Shown here: positions 6,385 through 13,720 of the stretch, piece by piece | Numbering within the stretch: position 1 is the first letter of the stretch | How the letters are laid out: every line of letters begins with the position of its first letter | Made by a program: the position numbers and the translations under genes | DNA from: Pseudooctadecabacter sp. | Lineage (GTDB): Bacteria; Pseudomonadota; Alphaproteobacteria; Rhodobacterales; Rhodobacteraceae | Assembly (NCBI GenBank): GCA_020628265.1 | Contig: JAHDFG010000024.1 | Location: forward strand, 1-15,461 | DNA length: 15,461 bases | Direction: 5' to 3' | Notes under the pieces: model-generated | Database searches by the model: none | Told to the model about the DNA's origin: nothing | Seen by the model: only the letters and a program-made list of their open reading frames with translations

Positions 6385-7212
6385 ATGGAGGATGCTAGTC
6401 TGCACAGGCTGCTTAAGGCCCGATATGGCGCTGCACCGGACGTGCCGGAGGATGGTTTTGAGCGGCTTGCGGGGATGGCGGGACGGGGATCGTGCCGCCG
6501 GTTCCGGCCCGATCCGGTGCCTGCGGGGTGGATCGACTGTCTGGCCGCCGTTGCCCTTGCATCACCCACGAAAAGCGATCTGCAACAGCGTGACATCGTC
6601 GTCTTGCACTCGCCGGACCAACGGGCGCGACTGGCGCAGTTTGTTGGCGGGCAGGATTGGGTCGCCGATGCGCCAATGCTGGCGGTCTTTTGTGGCAACA
6701 ACCGACGCCAGCGGCTATTGCATGACTGGCACGGCTCGGCCTTCGCCAACGATCATATAGATGCCGTGATCAATGCGACAGCGGATGCTGCGATAGCCAT
6801 GGGGGCGTTCATAACGGCGGCAGAGGCTATGGGAATGGGGTGTTGCCCGATCAGCGCCGTTCGCAATGAGGCCGCTGCGGTGTCCGACCTTTTGGACTTG
6901 CCCGACCACGTCTTCCCGTTTGCAGGACTGGCGTTCGGGTTTCCGGCTGACCCGCCGCCGGTGTCGATGCGCTTGCCTTTGGGTGTTACCTGTCATGTCG
7001 ACAAATATGCAGAGGCGGACCTGCGTGACGACGTAGCCCGTTACGACACAGCCCGCGCTGCCGCACAACCCTACGACCAGCAACGGGACGTCGCGCGGTT
7101 CGGCGAGGCAACCCCCTACACATGGTCGGAAGACAAGGTGCGCCAGTACAGCCAGCCCGAGCGGGCCGGTTTCGGGGCCTTCCTGCGCGACAAAGGCTTC
7201 CGTCTGGACTAG
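6385..7212 (+). CDS. Nitroreductase-family FMN oxidoreductase
   Basis: A 275-residue protein of the nitroreductase/flavin reductase family, in the longer NfsA-like size range. The N-terminal GRGSCRRFRPDPVP (about 33-46) is the family's FMN-phosphate R-x-S-x-R-x-F pattern. ALASPTKSDLQQRD (57-70) matches the 'APSSxNxQ' flavin-contact region. AMGMGCCPISAVRN and GLAFGFPAD follow the usual central and C-terminal strand order. Family enzymes use NAD(P)H to reduce nitro compounds, quinones or flavins; the physiological substrate here is unknown. The ATG at 6385 has an AGAGG site eight bases upstream. It is divergent from the dehydrogenase operon and convergent with a zinc dehydrogenase, and its TAG stop lies inside a CTAG that also gives the neighbour's stop. 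Confidence 0.88.
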   Translation: MEDASLHRLLKARYGAAPDVPEDGFERLAGMAGRGSCRRFRPDPVPAGWIDCLAAVALASPTKSDLQQRDIVVLHSPDQRARLAQFVGGQDWVADAPMLAVFCGNNRRQRLLHDWHGSAFANDHIDAVINATADAAIAMGAFITAAEAMGMGCCPISAVRNEAAAVSDLLDLPDHVFPFAGLAFGFPADPPPVSMRLPLGVTCHVDKYAEADLRDDVARYDTARAAAQPYDQQRDVARFGEATPYTWSEDKVRQYSQPERAGFGAFLRDKGFRLD

Positions 7213-8243
7213 TGTTTGAAATCGGTGATGACGGCGGTGCCAGGTGGGGCAGGGCCATCCATCGCCCGCAACTCGGCGCTGGCGCCTGACAGGGCCACCG
7301 TGCGGTCCAGCATCGGGCTGAGGTCGACGTCGCCTCGTTCGATCATCTCGAGCAGGGTCGGGTATTTCCACGACGGCATCCCGCGGGTGCCGTAGACTGC
7401 CAGCTGTTTGGCGTAGATTGCCCGCATGTTGATGGTCATCATCCCGTCGCCCGAGGGCATGCCCACATGGACATGGCGGCCAAGCGTCGCGAGGCATTCA
7501 ACGGAAGCATTGGTGGTGGCCTCAATCCCCAAAGCCTCGATCGAGACTTGCGCACCGCCACCTGTGATATCGCGGATCGCTTCGGCGACATTGCCCGCTC
7601 GTGCATCGACGGCGGCATCAGCGCCGAGGCCCAAAGCGTGGGACAGTTTCTCTTCAACGATATCAACCACAACAACCCGAGCGCCCAGCATCTTGGCCAG
7701 CAAAAGGGCTGACAGCCCGATGCCGCCAGTGCCGTGGATCGCCACCCATTCGCCCGTCCGCACGGCGGCGCGGTCAGTCAGGGCATGCCATGCTGTTGTC
7801 ACGCGGCACCCCAGACCAGCGGCGAGGGCGGGATCAAGGCTATCGGGCAGGTGGACAAGGTTGTGATCATGGGGAACCGCCACGTATTCCGCATAAGCCC
7901 CGGGCGCACCGAAGCCTGGGACAATCGCACTTTCGCAGGTGTTGGATGCGCCCGTCCGGCAAGCCATGCAGTCACCACAGCCAAGGATAAAGGGCGCAAT
8001 CAGACGGTCGCCCACTCGGTGTCGCGCCTTTGGTCCCGCCTCGACCACGGTGCCGCAATATTCGTGTCCAAGAATGTCGCCCGCACCCACCTTGGGGTGT
8101 GCTCCGACCCATCCGTGGTGGTCAGAACGGCATACGCCGCAGGCCAGGACTTCAAGCACCACACCATTGTCAGGGCAAGCGGGGTCGGGGGTGTTTTCGA
8201 TGGAAAGGTCTTCGTGAAACGCTCTTACGACGGCGGCGCGCAT
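7209..8243 (-). CDS. Zinc-dependent alcohol dehydrogenase (MDR superfamily)
   Basis: A 344-residue medium-chain dehydrogenase of standard length. Catalytic zinc ligands are Cys38 (CGVCRSDHH), His60-Glu61 (GHEYCG) and Cys146 (GLGCRVTTAWHAL). The structural zinc site is Cys89, 92, 95 and 103. The nucleotide-binding motif GTGGIG is at 171-176, and Asp194 at the end of the second strand (VVVVD) suggests NAD. It oxidises an alcohol or reduces an aldehyde/ketone, but the substrate cannot be read from sequence. The ATG at 8243 has a good AAAGGA site. It lies 112 bp downstream of the LacI gene on the same strand. A possible half-matching copy of the LacI-type operator sits in that gap, so it could belong to the same regulon as the DHPS operon. 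It is not in the operon itself, and ordinary alcohol metabolism is equally possible. Confidence 0.92.
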   Translation of the reverse strand: MRAAVVRAFHEDLSIENTPDPACPDNGVVLEVLACGVCRSDHHGWVGAHPKVGAGDILGHEYCGTVVEAGPKARHRVGDRLIAPFILGCGDCMACRTGASNTCESAIVPGFGAPGAYAEYVAVPHDHNLVHLPDSLDPALAAGLGCRVTTAWHALTDRAAVRTGEWVAIHGTGGIGLSALLLAKMLGARVVVVDIVEEKLSHALGLGADAAVDARAGNVAEAIRDITGGGAQVSIEALGIEATTNASVECLATLGRHVHVGMPSGDGMMTINMRAIYAKQLAVYGTRGMPSWKYPTLLEMIERGDVDLSPMLDRTVALSGASAELRAMDGPAPPGTAVITDFKH

Positions 8244-8309
8244 GCGGTGGTCCTTTTGCTGCCCGGCTTTATTCCGTGCACGCTAGACGCACTTCCATGA
8301 TCGACAAAG

Positions 8310-8323
8310 TCAAATTAACTTGA
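8310..8323. promoter_or_regulatory. TCAA-nTTAAn-TTGA inverted repeat upstream of the zinc dehydrogenase
   Basis: TCAAATTAACTTGA is a 14-bp near-perfect palindrome (12 of 14 positions) in the short AT-rich part of the gap between the LacI gene and the zinc alcohol dehydrogenase. It lies 67 bp before the dehydrogenase start. Read on the minus strand it overlaps a TTGACT hexamer that could be a -35 element, but no convincing -10 was found at normal spacing. It may be an operator for an unidentified regulator or a chance palindrome. Confidence 0.3.
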
Positions 8324-8329
8324 GTTTTC

Positions 8330-8343
8330 TGCAAGCGTTGCTT
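8330..8343. promoter_or_regulatory. Possible third LacI-type operator (half match)
   Basis: TGCAAGCGTTGCTT shares its first eight bases, TGCAAGCG, with the reverse complement of the operator at 9457-9470. It also contains GCAA-GCG-TTGC, a perfect inverted repeat around a 3-nt centre. It lies about 87 bp upstream of the zinc dehydrogenase start and just past the end of the LacI gene. The right half is shifted by one base relative to the other operators, so binding is uncertain. Confidence 0.3.
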
Positions 8344-8355
8344 TGCAAATCCCAG

Positions 8356-9381
8356 TCAGGACGTGCTGGAGGGCGGACCGAGGGACGCACGAAGACGGAG
8401 TGTACTGGGCAACGGGCTGCGTTCGCCGTGCTCTCCTGTTTCGATCCGGCGGATCAGATCCTCGGCGGCAAGGCGGCCCATCTCACGGTGGGGGACATGG
8501 ACGGTCGCAAGGTTCGGGGTGACAAGGCGGGCCAGCTCGATGTCGTCAAAGCCCGTGATTGACACGTCGTCCGGAACCTTCAGCCCCATTTTCTGGGCCT
8601 GCATCAATGCCCCAGCCGCAAGAACATCGTTGATGCAGATGACCGCCGTGGGGCGGTTTGGCGCTGCCATCAGTTCGGCAAAGACGGCCGCACCCGTGTC
8701 AAAACCGTAGGGTGTTTCGATCACGGGAGCTGTGGTCGGATCAAGGCCTGTGTCCGCCATCGCACGGTGTATGCCGGCGACCCTGTCTGCGGCGCGGTCA
8801 TTTCCTTTCGAGACGCCGGCAATCACAGCGATCTTGCGATGGCCAAGGTCAAGCACGGCCCGCGCCATATCATACATCGCGTCCACGTTGTTAAAGCCGA
8901 TTGCGGGCTGCGGTGCGGTATCACGATGAGCCCAAGACAATACAAAAGGAAGGCCGCGGGCCTCAATCAGATCGTAGACCGATGGGTCGCGTTCGTAGCC
9001 GATCAACAAGAGACCATCGGCCCCCCGTGCGATCAAAGTGCGAACCTGTTCCGCCTCTCGGTCGGGGTTGTAGGCGGTGCTGGACACGAGCAGGGTGTAG
9101 CCGTTTGCGTTCAGCACTTCCTGAAACGCTTGCAGGCCACGTGCGAAAATATCGTTGGCCATGGTCGGCACAATCGCCCCGATGGTGAATGTGCGTTTGG
9201 CGGCCAGCGCGCGGGCACTGAAATTGGGTGTGTAGCCAAGGTCGGTGACAACCTTCATCACCCGCGCGCGGGTCTCTTCTGTCACCTTGCCTGACTTGTT
9301 CAGACACCGCGAAACCGTCGCCGTTGAGACCCCGGCCGCACGTGCGACATCGTCCAAGGTGGGGAGCGGGTTATGTGGCAC
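8356..9381 (-). CDS. LacI-family transcriptional regulator (probable regulator of the DHPS operon)
   Basis: A 341-residue LacI/GalR protein. Residues about 8-55 hold the HTH, LDDVARAAGVSTATVSRCLN, followed by the hinge helix region NFSARALAAKRT. The remainder is a type I periplasmic-binding domain starting FTIGAIVPTMANDIF and including the VICINDVLAAGALMQA segment, with a C-terminal tail after RLAAEDLIRRIE. The start is GTG at 9381, which puts the HTH at the N-terminus; an AGAGGA lies about ten bases upstream. The gene is divergent from hpsN, and two LacI-type palindromes lie between them. The likely role is repression of the sulfonate operon, relieved by DHPS or an intermediate, with autoregulation. 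The family and DNA-binding mode are sure; the ligand is inferred from gene position only. Known DHPS loci in other bacteria need not use this regulator family. Confidence 0.93.
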   Translation of the reverse strand: MPHNPLPTLDDVARAAGVSTATVSRCLNKSGKVTEETRARVMKVVTDLGYTPNFSARALAAKRTFTIGAIVPTMANDIFARGLQAFQEVLNANGYTLLVSSTAYNPDREAEQVRTLIARGADGLLLIGYERDPSVYDLIEARGLPFVLSWAHRDTAPQPAIGFNNVDAMYDMARAVLDLGHRKIAVIAGVSKGNDRAADRVAGIHRAMADTGLDPTTAPVIETPYGFDTGAAVFAELMAAPNRPTAVICINDVLAAGALMQAQKMGLKVPDDVSITGFDDIELARLVTPNLATVHVPHREMGRLAAEDLIRRIETGEHGERSPLPSTLRLRASLGPPSSTS

Positions 9382-9456
9382 GGTCAGGGTGTCCTCTACG
9401 GCTTTGATATTTCTTGCGGTGCTTTTTCAGAAAAGTCAAAAATTGCTTACGATGAA

Positions 9457-9470
9457 TGAAAGCGCTTGCA
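9457..9470. promoter_or_regulatory. LacI-type operator 1
   Basis: TGAAAGCGCTTGCA is a 14-bp imperfect palindrome (12 of 14 positions) centred on GC, with the AAGCGCTT core typical of LacI/GalR-family sites. It lies 76 bp upstream of the LacI start. Its centre is 23 bp from that of operator 2, close to two helical turns, so two dimers could bind side by side. Confidence 0.7.
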
Positions 9471-9479
9471 TTAGGGAAA

Positions 9480-9493
9480 TGTAAGCGCTTACC
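9480..9493. promoter_or_regulatory. LacI-type operator 2
   Basis: The inner 12 bases, GTAAGCGCTTAC at 9481-9492, form a perfect palindrome with the same AAGCGCTT core as operator 1. It is about 90 bp upstream of the hpsN start. The pair of similar sites next to a LacI gene is good evidence for local regulation, although the protein-site match has not been tested. Confidence 0.75.
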
Positions 9494-9583
9494 TAAGGGC
9501 AATCAAGCGTCGTTTGGAATCGGTGCAGGGTGACGCCCTGTCGCGACGCGGCCCAGCAAATCAGCACGTGGGGAGAGAACACG

Positions 9584-10891
9584 ATGGCACGGGAATACTT
9601 GAAAAAGGCAACGCTGACCTCTGCGTCGGGGGCGTCGGATGTGCATGACACTGTGGTCTCGATCCTGAACGACATCGAGGCTGGTGGCGATGCCAAGGCC
9701 ATGGAGTACGCAGCCAAGTTCGACAAGTACGAGGGCAATGTCCTGCTGACCGAGGCAGAGATCGAGGCCGCGATTGCGCAGGTGCCCGAGAAGCTGAAGG
9801 CCGACATCCGCTTTGCCCATGACAACGTGAAGCGCTTTGCCGAGATGCAAAAAGGCACTGTGGCTGACGTCGAGATGGAAATTCAGCCGGGCTTCATCGC
9901 GGGCCAAAAGGCGATCCCCGTTGATGCCGCAGGATGCTACGTGCCTGGCGGGCGCTACAGCCACATCGCCAGCGCTATCATGACTGTTACGACCGCCAAG
10001 GTCGCTGGATGTAAGCACATCACGGCGTGCTCTCCGCCTCGTCCGGGCGTTGGTGTTGCCCCTGCGATTGTCTACGCCGCCCATATTTGTGGCGCAGACA
10101 AAATCATGGCCATGGGGGGCGTGCAGGGCGTCGCTGCGATGACGTTCGGTCTGTTCGGCCTGCCGAAGGCCAACATTCTTGTGGGGCCGGGCAACCAGTT
10201 CGTGGCCGAGGCCAAGCGTATTCTGTTCGGCCGCGTGGGCATCGACATGATCGCAGGGCCGACCGACAGCCTGATCCTGGCGGACGGCGATGCGGACGCG
10301 CATATCGTGGCCACTGATTTGGTCAGTCAGGCGGAGCATGGCTACAATAGCCCTGTGTGGCTGGTGACCGACAGCCGTGCTTTGGCCGAGGATGTCATGG
10401 CGCGGGTGCCTGCACTGATCGACGATCTGCCGGATGTGAACCGAGAAAACGCCACCGCTGCGTGGCGTGACTACGCTGAGGTGATCCTCTGTGCGGATCG
10501 TGAGGAGATGGCCGCGACATCCGACGACTACGCCCCCGAACACCTGACCGTTCAGGCCAAGGATGAAGATTGGTGGCTGGACCGGTTGACCTGCTACGGG
10601 TCGCTCTTCCTCGGAGAGGAAACAACGGTGTCCTACGGCGACAAGGCGTCCGGCACGAACCACGTTCTGCCGACCTCGGGCGCTGCGGGCTACACGGGCG
10701 GTCTGTCCGTGCACAAGTACATGAAAATCGTCACATGGCAGCGCACCACGCAGGAAGCCTCTAAGGAGGTCGCCATTGCCACGGCGCGGATCAGCCGCCT
10801 TGAAGGGATGGAGGGCCACGCCCGCGCGGCTGACGTACGTCTGGCCAAATACTTCCCCGGTGAGAACTTCGACCTGAGCGCCGAAGGCTAA
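9584..10891 (+). CDS. hpsN: Sulfopropanediol (DHPS) 3-dehydrogenase, HpsN
   Basis: A 435-residue member of the histidinol dehydrogenase fold family. The visible HisD-type elements are PGG (121-123), VAEAKR (207-212), candidate zinc ligands Gln249, His252, Asp353 and His412, and the catalytic pair Glu319-His320. It has no histidine-biosynthesis neighbours and instead heads an operon with comDE and a 2-hydroxyacid dehydrogenase. In DHPS degraders such as Cupriavidus and Ruegeria, HpsN performs the NAD-dependent four-electron oxidation of DHPS to (R)-sulfolactate through the aldehyde, which mirrors HisD chemistry. That context makes HpsN far more likely than HisD. I chose the ATG at 9584, preceded by GGAGAG; an earlier in-frame codon at 9530 has no such site. 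The next gene begins four bases after its stop. Confidence 0.9.
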   Translation: MAREYLKKATLTSASGASDVHDTVVSILNDIEAGGDAKAMEYAAKFDKYEGNVLLTEAEIEAAIAQVPEKLKADIRFAHDNVKRFAEMQKGTVADVEMEIQPGFIAGQKAIPVDAAGCYVPGGRYSHIASAIMTVTTAKVAGCKHITACSPPRPGVGVAPAIVYAAHICGADKIMAMGGVQGVAAMTFGLFGLPKANILVGPGNQFVAEAKRILFGRVGIDMIAGPTDSLILADGDADAHIVATDLVSQAEHGYNSPVWLVTDSRALAEDVMARVPALIDDLPDVNRENATAAWRDYAEVILCADREEMAATSDDYAPEHLTVQAKDEDWWLDRLTCYGSLFLGEETTVSYGDKASGTNHVLPTSGAAGYTGGLSVHKYMKIVTWQRTTQEASKEVAIATARISRLEGMEGHARAADVRLAKYFPGENFDLSAEG

Positions 10892-10895
10892 CCCA

Positions 10896-11657
10896 GTGGC
10901 CAACCCCGACACCCTTTTTGATCTCAGCGGCAAGGTGGCGTGCATCACTGGCGCCAGCTCCGGCCTTGGCCGGCAGGCGGCGATGGTGCTGGCTGAAGCG
11001 GGGGCGAAAGTGGTCGGGGTCGCGCGGCGGACGTCCGAACTGGACGCCATGTGCGAGGACATAGGGGAGGTCGCTGCGGGAGTGACGGCGGATATCACTG
11101 ATCGTGCCGCCTTGCCGTCGCTCTTGGAAGCAGTGTCTGCGCCATTCGGAGCGCCGGACATTCTTGTGCACGCAGCGGGGGTGAACACGCGTGAGGCCGC
11201 GGATGACGTCACGCTTGATGGATGGGACATGACCCTATCGCTGAATCTTTCGGCCCCGTTTTTCCTGAGCCAAGCCATGGTGCCTGCGATGAAAGAGAAG
11301 GGATGGGGGCGCATCGTGAATTTTGCGTCTCTGCAAACCACCCGCGCCTTTCCCGGCGGGATCGCCTACGGCGCCACCAAGGGAGGGGTGGCGCAGTTGA
11401 CCCGGGCCATGGCCGAGGCGTGGTCGCCCCACGGCATCACAGCCAATGCCATTGGCCCGGGGTTCTTTCCAACCGAGTTGACGGCAGCCGTCTTCGAGGA
11501 TGAGGACCGGGCGGCCCGCAACGCAGCTCAAACCTGCATTGGGCGCAACGGGATGCTTTCGGATATGGATGGACCGATCCTGTTTCTGTGTTCCGATGCT
11601 TCGGCTTACGTGACAGGTCAGGTCCTGATGGTTGATGGGGGGTTCACCGCAAAATGA
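10896..11657 (+). CDS. hpsO: Short-chain dehydrogenase/reductase, probable DHPS 2-dehydrogenase
   Basis: A 253-residue classical SDR. It shows the cofactor motif TGASSGLG (18-25), the AAG motif (93-95), catalytic Ser145, Tyr158 and Lys162 (YGATK), and a C-terminal VTGQVLMVDGGF. Arg44-Arg45 after the second strand suggests possible use of NADP(H). In known hpsNOP loci two dehydrogenases interconvert the DHPS enantiomers through a 2-keto intermediate so that HpsN can use both; the SDR here fits one of them. The O/P lettering follows gene order and my memory of those loci, and is less certain than the role. The start is GTG at 10896 with GAAGG upstream, and the stop overlaps the next gene by ATGA. 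The similarity to 3-oxoacyl-ACP reductase is general to the family. Confidence 0.8.
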   Translation: MANPDTLFDLSGKVACITGASSGLGRQAAMVLAEAGAKVVGVARRTSELDAMCEDIGEVAAGVTADITDRAALPSLLEAVSAPFGAPDILVHAAGVNTREAADDVTLDGWDMTLSLNLSAPFFLSQAMVPAMKEKGWGRIVNFASLQTTRAFPGGIAYGATKGGVAQLTRAMAEAWSPHGITANAIGPGFFPTELTAAVFEDEDRAARNAAQTCIGRNGMLSDMDGPILFLCSDASAYVTGQVLMVDGGFTAK

Positions 11658-12634
11658 AGGCGCTGGTTTACGACGGTGTGGAGACGCTGGGCTTTCGGGA
11701 TGTGCCGGATGCGATGCCACAGGATGGCGAGCATCTGATCCGTATTGAGGCCGTGGGCATCTGCGGGTCCGACATGCATGCTTATCTGGGCCATGATGCG
11801 CGGCGGCCTGCGCCACTTATCCTTGGCCATGAAGCAGCAGGCGTCATCGTTGGTGGCCCCCGTGACGGGGACCGTGTGACGATCAACCCGCTGGTGAACT
11901 GCGGGACCTGTCCAGCCTGCCGCGCGGGACGGGAGAATATTTGCCCCGAGCGTCAGATCATCTCAATGCCGCCGCGCGAAGGGGCCTTTGCCCAATATGT
12001 TGCGATGCCGGAGAGTAACCTTGTTACGGTGCCTGAGGACGTCCCGTTCGCAAAAGCCGCATTGGCCGAACCTCTGGCCGTCAGCTGGCACACCGCGCGA
12101 CTGGCGCTTGAGGCGTTGCATCCAACTATGGACCGCAAGGCCGTCGTGATCGGCGGCGGGGCCATCGGTTTGGCGGCGGCGCTGGCGTTGAATGCCATGG
12201 GTCTTGATGACGTGACCTTGGTCGAACCCAACGCGGCACGGCGACAGTTTCTGATCGATCGTTGCGGCCAGACGGCCGTTGGCGAGGCCACCGGTGAAGC
12301 GCCTCTCGTTGTGGACGCGGTGGGCTACGGTGCGACACGGGCGCTTGCGTCCGCGATTGCAGCTCCGGGCGGTGTGATTGCCCATGTGGGTCTCGGCGAC
12401 AGCGCCGAGGGCTTCGACGTGCGTCGCGCGACGTTGCAAGAGATCACCTTTATCGGCACCTACACCTACACCATGCAGGATTTCCGCGACACCGCAGCGG
12501 CCATCTTTGACGGGCGGCTTGGCCCGCTCGATTGGATTGAAATGCGCCCCCTGTCCGAAGGGGCCGATGCGTTCCGTGATTTGCGGGCCGGCACTGTTGC
12601 GGCTCCGAAGATTGTATTGACACCTTGGGCGTGA
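11654..12634 (+). CDS. hpsP: Zinc-dependent alcohol dehydrogenase, probable DHPS 2-dehydrogenase
   Basis: A 326-residue medium-chain dehydrogenase, slightly short for the family. Catalytic zinc residues are Cys37 (GICGSD), His59-Glu60 (GHEAAG) and Glu139 (LAEPLAVSWH), as in sorbitol/polyol dehydrogenases. The structural zinc cysteines are 83, 86, 89 and 97. The cofactor motif GGGAIG is at 167-172, with Glu191 ending the second strand, which favours NAD. Polyol-type geometry suits oxidation of the C2 hydroxyl of DHPS. Together with the SDR it would epimerise DHPS through the ketone. The ATG overlaps the SDR stop, and comD follows after 28 bp. The hpsP symbol is assigned by order and role and could be swapped with hpsO. 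The enzyme class is secure, the substrate is inferred from context. Confidence 0.82.
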   Translation: MKALVYDGVETLGFRDVPDAMPQDGEHLIRIEAVGICGSDMHAYLGHDARRPAPLILGHEAAGVIVGGPRDGDRVTINPLVNCGTCPACRAGRENICPERQIISMPPREGAFAQYVAMPESNLVTVPEDVPFAKAALAEPLAVSWHTARLALEALHPTMDRKAVVIGGGAIGLAAALALNAMGLDDVTLVEPNAARRQFLIDRCGQTAVGEATGEAPLVVDAVGYGATRALASAIAAPGGVIAHVGLGDSAEGFDVRRATLQEITFIGTYTYTMQDFRDTAAAIFDGRLGPLDWIEMRPLSEGADAFRDLRAGTVAAPKIVLTPWA

Positions 12635-12662
12635 TGCGCCCCAACCTGAAAGGCAAAGCCAG

Positions 12663-13169
12663 ATGAACATCGACAAGAAGATCACCGATGATCTTGTTGC
12701 CAATGACGTCTCGTTCGTGACCACCGTGCCCTGCAAGCAGCTGGCCGGTGTGATCGAAGAGATCGATCAGCGGGACGAGATTTTCCACATCCCTTCCAAC
12801 AAGGAAGATGAGGGCATGGGCCTGTGCGCAGGTGCCTTCATGGGCGGGAAACGGTCTGCGATCATCATGCAGAACACCGCTATCGGTGTGACCATCAACA
12901 CGCTGGCAACGCTGACCCAGTTCTACCGGATGCCGCTACCGATGATCATTTCCTATCGTGGGGAGCTGCGTGAGCCCGTGGCTTGTCAGGTCGAAATGGC
13001 CGTGCACACCAAGGCGCTGCTCGCGCAGATGCACATCCCGACCTATCACTTCCACTGGCAAAAGGACGTGGAAGAGTTCGACAACATCCTGAAGTATACC
13101 TTCATGTGCAACAAACCCGTGGCGATCCTGACCGACGCCAACTTCTGGGGAGGCTATGGCGACCAATGA
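12663..13169 (+). CDS. comD: Sulfopyruvate decarboxylase, alpha subunit
   Basis: A 168-residue protein corresponding to the pyrimidine-binding half of a thiamine diphosphate enzyme, the ComD subunit. IPSNKEDEGMGLCAGAF (about 43-59) carries the conserved acidic residue region that contacts the ThDP ring (Glu48/Glu50). MQNTAIGVTINTLATLTQFY and MIISYRGE are typical of sulfopyruvate/phosphonopyruvate decarboxylases. With ComE it converts sulfopyruvate to sulfoacetaldehyde and CO2. The alternative, phosphonopyruvate decarboxylase, is usually a single chain and sits with phosphonate genes, which are absent here. The ATG has AAAGG nine bases upstream; the stop overlaps comE by ATGA, consistent with equal subunit synthesis. 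Confidence 0.92.
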   Translation: MNIDKKITDDLVANDVSFVTTVPCKQLAGVIEEIDQRDEIFHIPSNKEDEGMGLCAGAFMGGKRSAIIMQNTAIGVTINTLATLTQFYRMPLPMIISYRGELREPVACQVEMAVHTKALLAQMHIPTYHFHWQKDVEEFDNILKYTFMCNKPVAILTDANFWGGYGDQ

Positions 13170-13720
13170 TCCGTTCTGAAATCCTGCGAGAGATCGCCCC
13201 GATCCTCAAAGACCAGCTGATCGTCTGCAACATCGGCATTCCGTCACAGGAACTGCACGCCATCATGGACCAGCCCAGCAACTTCTACATGCTCGGTACC
13301 ATGGGGCTTGCGTCCTCCATTGGCCTTGGCGTGGCGCTGGCCCAAGACAAGACCGTCATCTCCATTGATGGTGACGGGTCTGTTCTGACGAACCTTGGCA
13401 CGCTGCCGACCATCGGCAACAACTGCCCTGACAACTACATCCTGATGATCATCGATAACGGGTCCTATGGCTCCACCGGTGACCAGCCGACCTACACGGG
13501 TCGCAAAACGGACCTTGCGGGCATGGCGCGGGCGGCAGGCTGTGACAACGTGGTTGAGGTACAGGACGTCGACACCGGCAAAGCCCTGCAAGAGGCGCTC
13601 GACAGCAAAAAGGGCACCGTGATGATCGTCAAATGTGACAGCGGCAACGCCAAGATGCCGGTGATCACGATGGACCCTGTGATCATCAAGGATCGCTTCA
13701 TGAAAGCGATCGCCAGCTAA
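13166..13720 (+). CDS. comE: Sulfopyruvate decarboxylase, beta subunit
   Basis: A 184-residue pyrophosphate-binding half of the ThDP enzyme. The ThDP-Mg motif begins at GDGS (69-72) and ends with IIDNGSYGSTG, Asn98 being the second metal-binding element after 26 residues. LGTMGLASSIGLGVALA is the preceding conserved helix. It pairs with ComD to decarboxylate sulfopyruvate. In the DHPS pathway its product sulfoacetaldehyde is the substrate of Xsc, which is not in this window. The longer in-frame reading from 12983 runs inside comD and was rejected; the ATG at 13166 gives the normal ComE start and the ATGA overlap. Its stop touches the next start without a spacer. Confidence 0.92.
   Translation: MIRSEILREIAPILKDQLIVCNIGIPSQELHAIMDQPSNFYMLGTMGLASSIGLGVALAQDKTVISIDGDGSVLTNLGTLPTIGNNCPDNYILMIIDNGSYGSTGDQPTYTGRKTDLAGMARAAGCDNVVEVQDVDTGKALQEALDSKKGTVMIVKCDSGNAKMPVITMDPVIIKDRFMKAIAS

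Larger units (their letters stand above)
9382..9583. promoter_or_regulatory. Divergent promoter region, LacI gene / hpsN operon
   Basis: This 202-bp gap drives the LacI gene leftward and the DHPS operon rightward. It contains the two palindromic operators listed separately and an AT-rich block (about 9410-9460). A TTGCTT at 9443-9448 could be a -35 hexamer for the operon, but the hexamer 17 bp later (TTGCAT) is a poor -10, so no promoter is assigned. Bases 9493-9583 form an untranslated leader in which I see nothing else. GGAGAG at 9572-9577 is the hpsN ribosome-binding site. Confidence 0.5.

Noticed and set aside
9422..9435. CTTTT-TCAG-AAAAG small inverted repeat near the LacI gene
   Set aside because: Five-base AT arms in an AT-rich stretch are expected by chance, and it does not match the stronger operators nearby.
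9584..10891. Annotation as histidinol dehydrogenase hisD
   Set aside because: The fold and catalytic residues fit, but no histidine-biosynthesis genes are near and the operon encodes sulfonate breakdown, so HpsN explains it better.
9503..11341. Long minus-strand open frame of 612 codons
   Set aside because: It runs antisense to hpsN and the SDR gene, has low-complexity Arg/His/Pro-rich composition typical of a high-GC shadow frame, and shows no recognisable domain.
12663..13720. Phosphonopyruvate decarboxylase instead of ComDE
   Set aside because: The split two-subunit layout and sulfolactate context favour sulfopyruvate decarboxylase, and no phosphonate genes are present.
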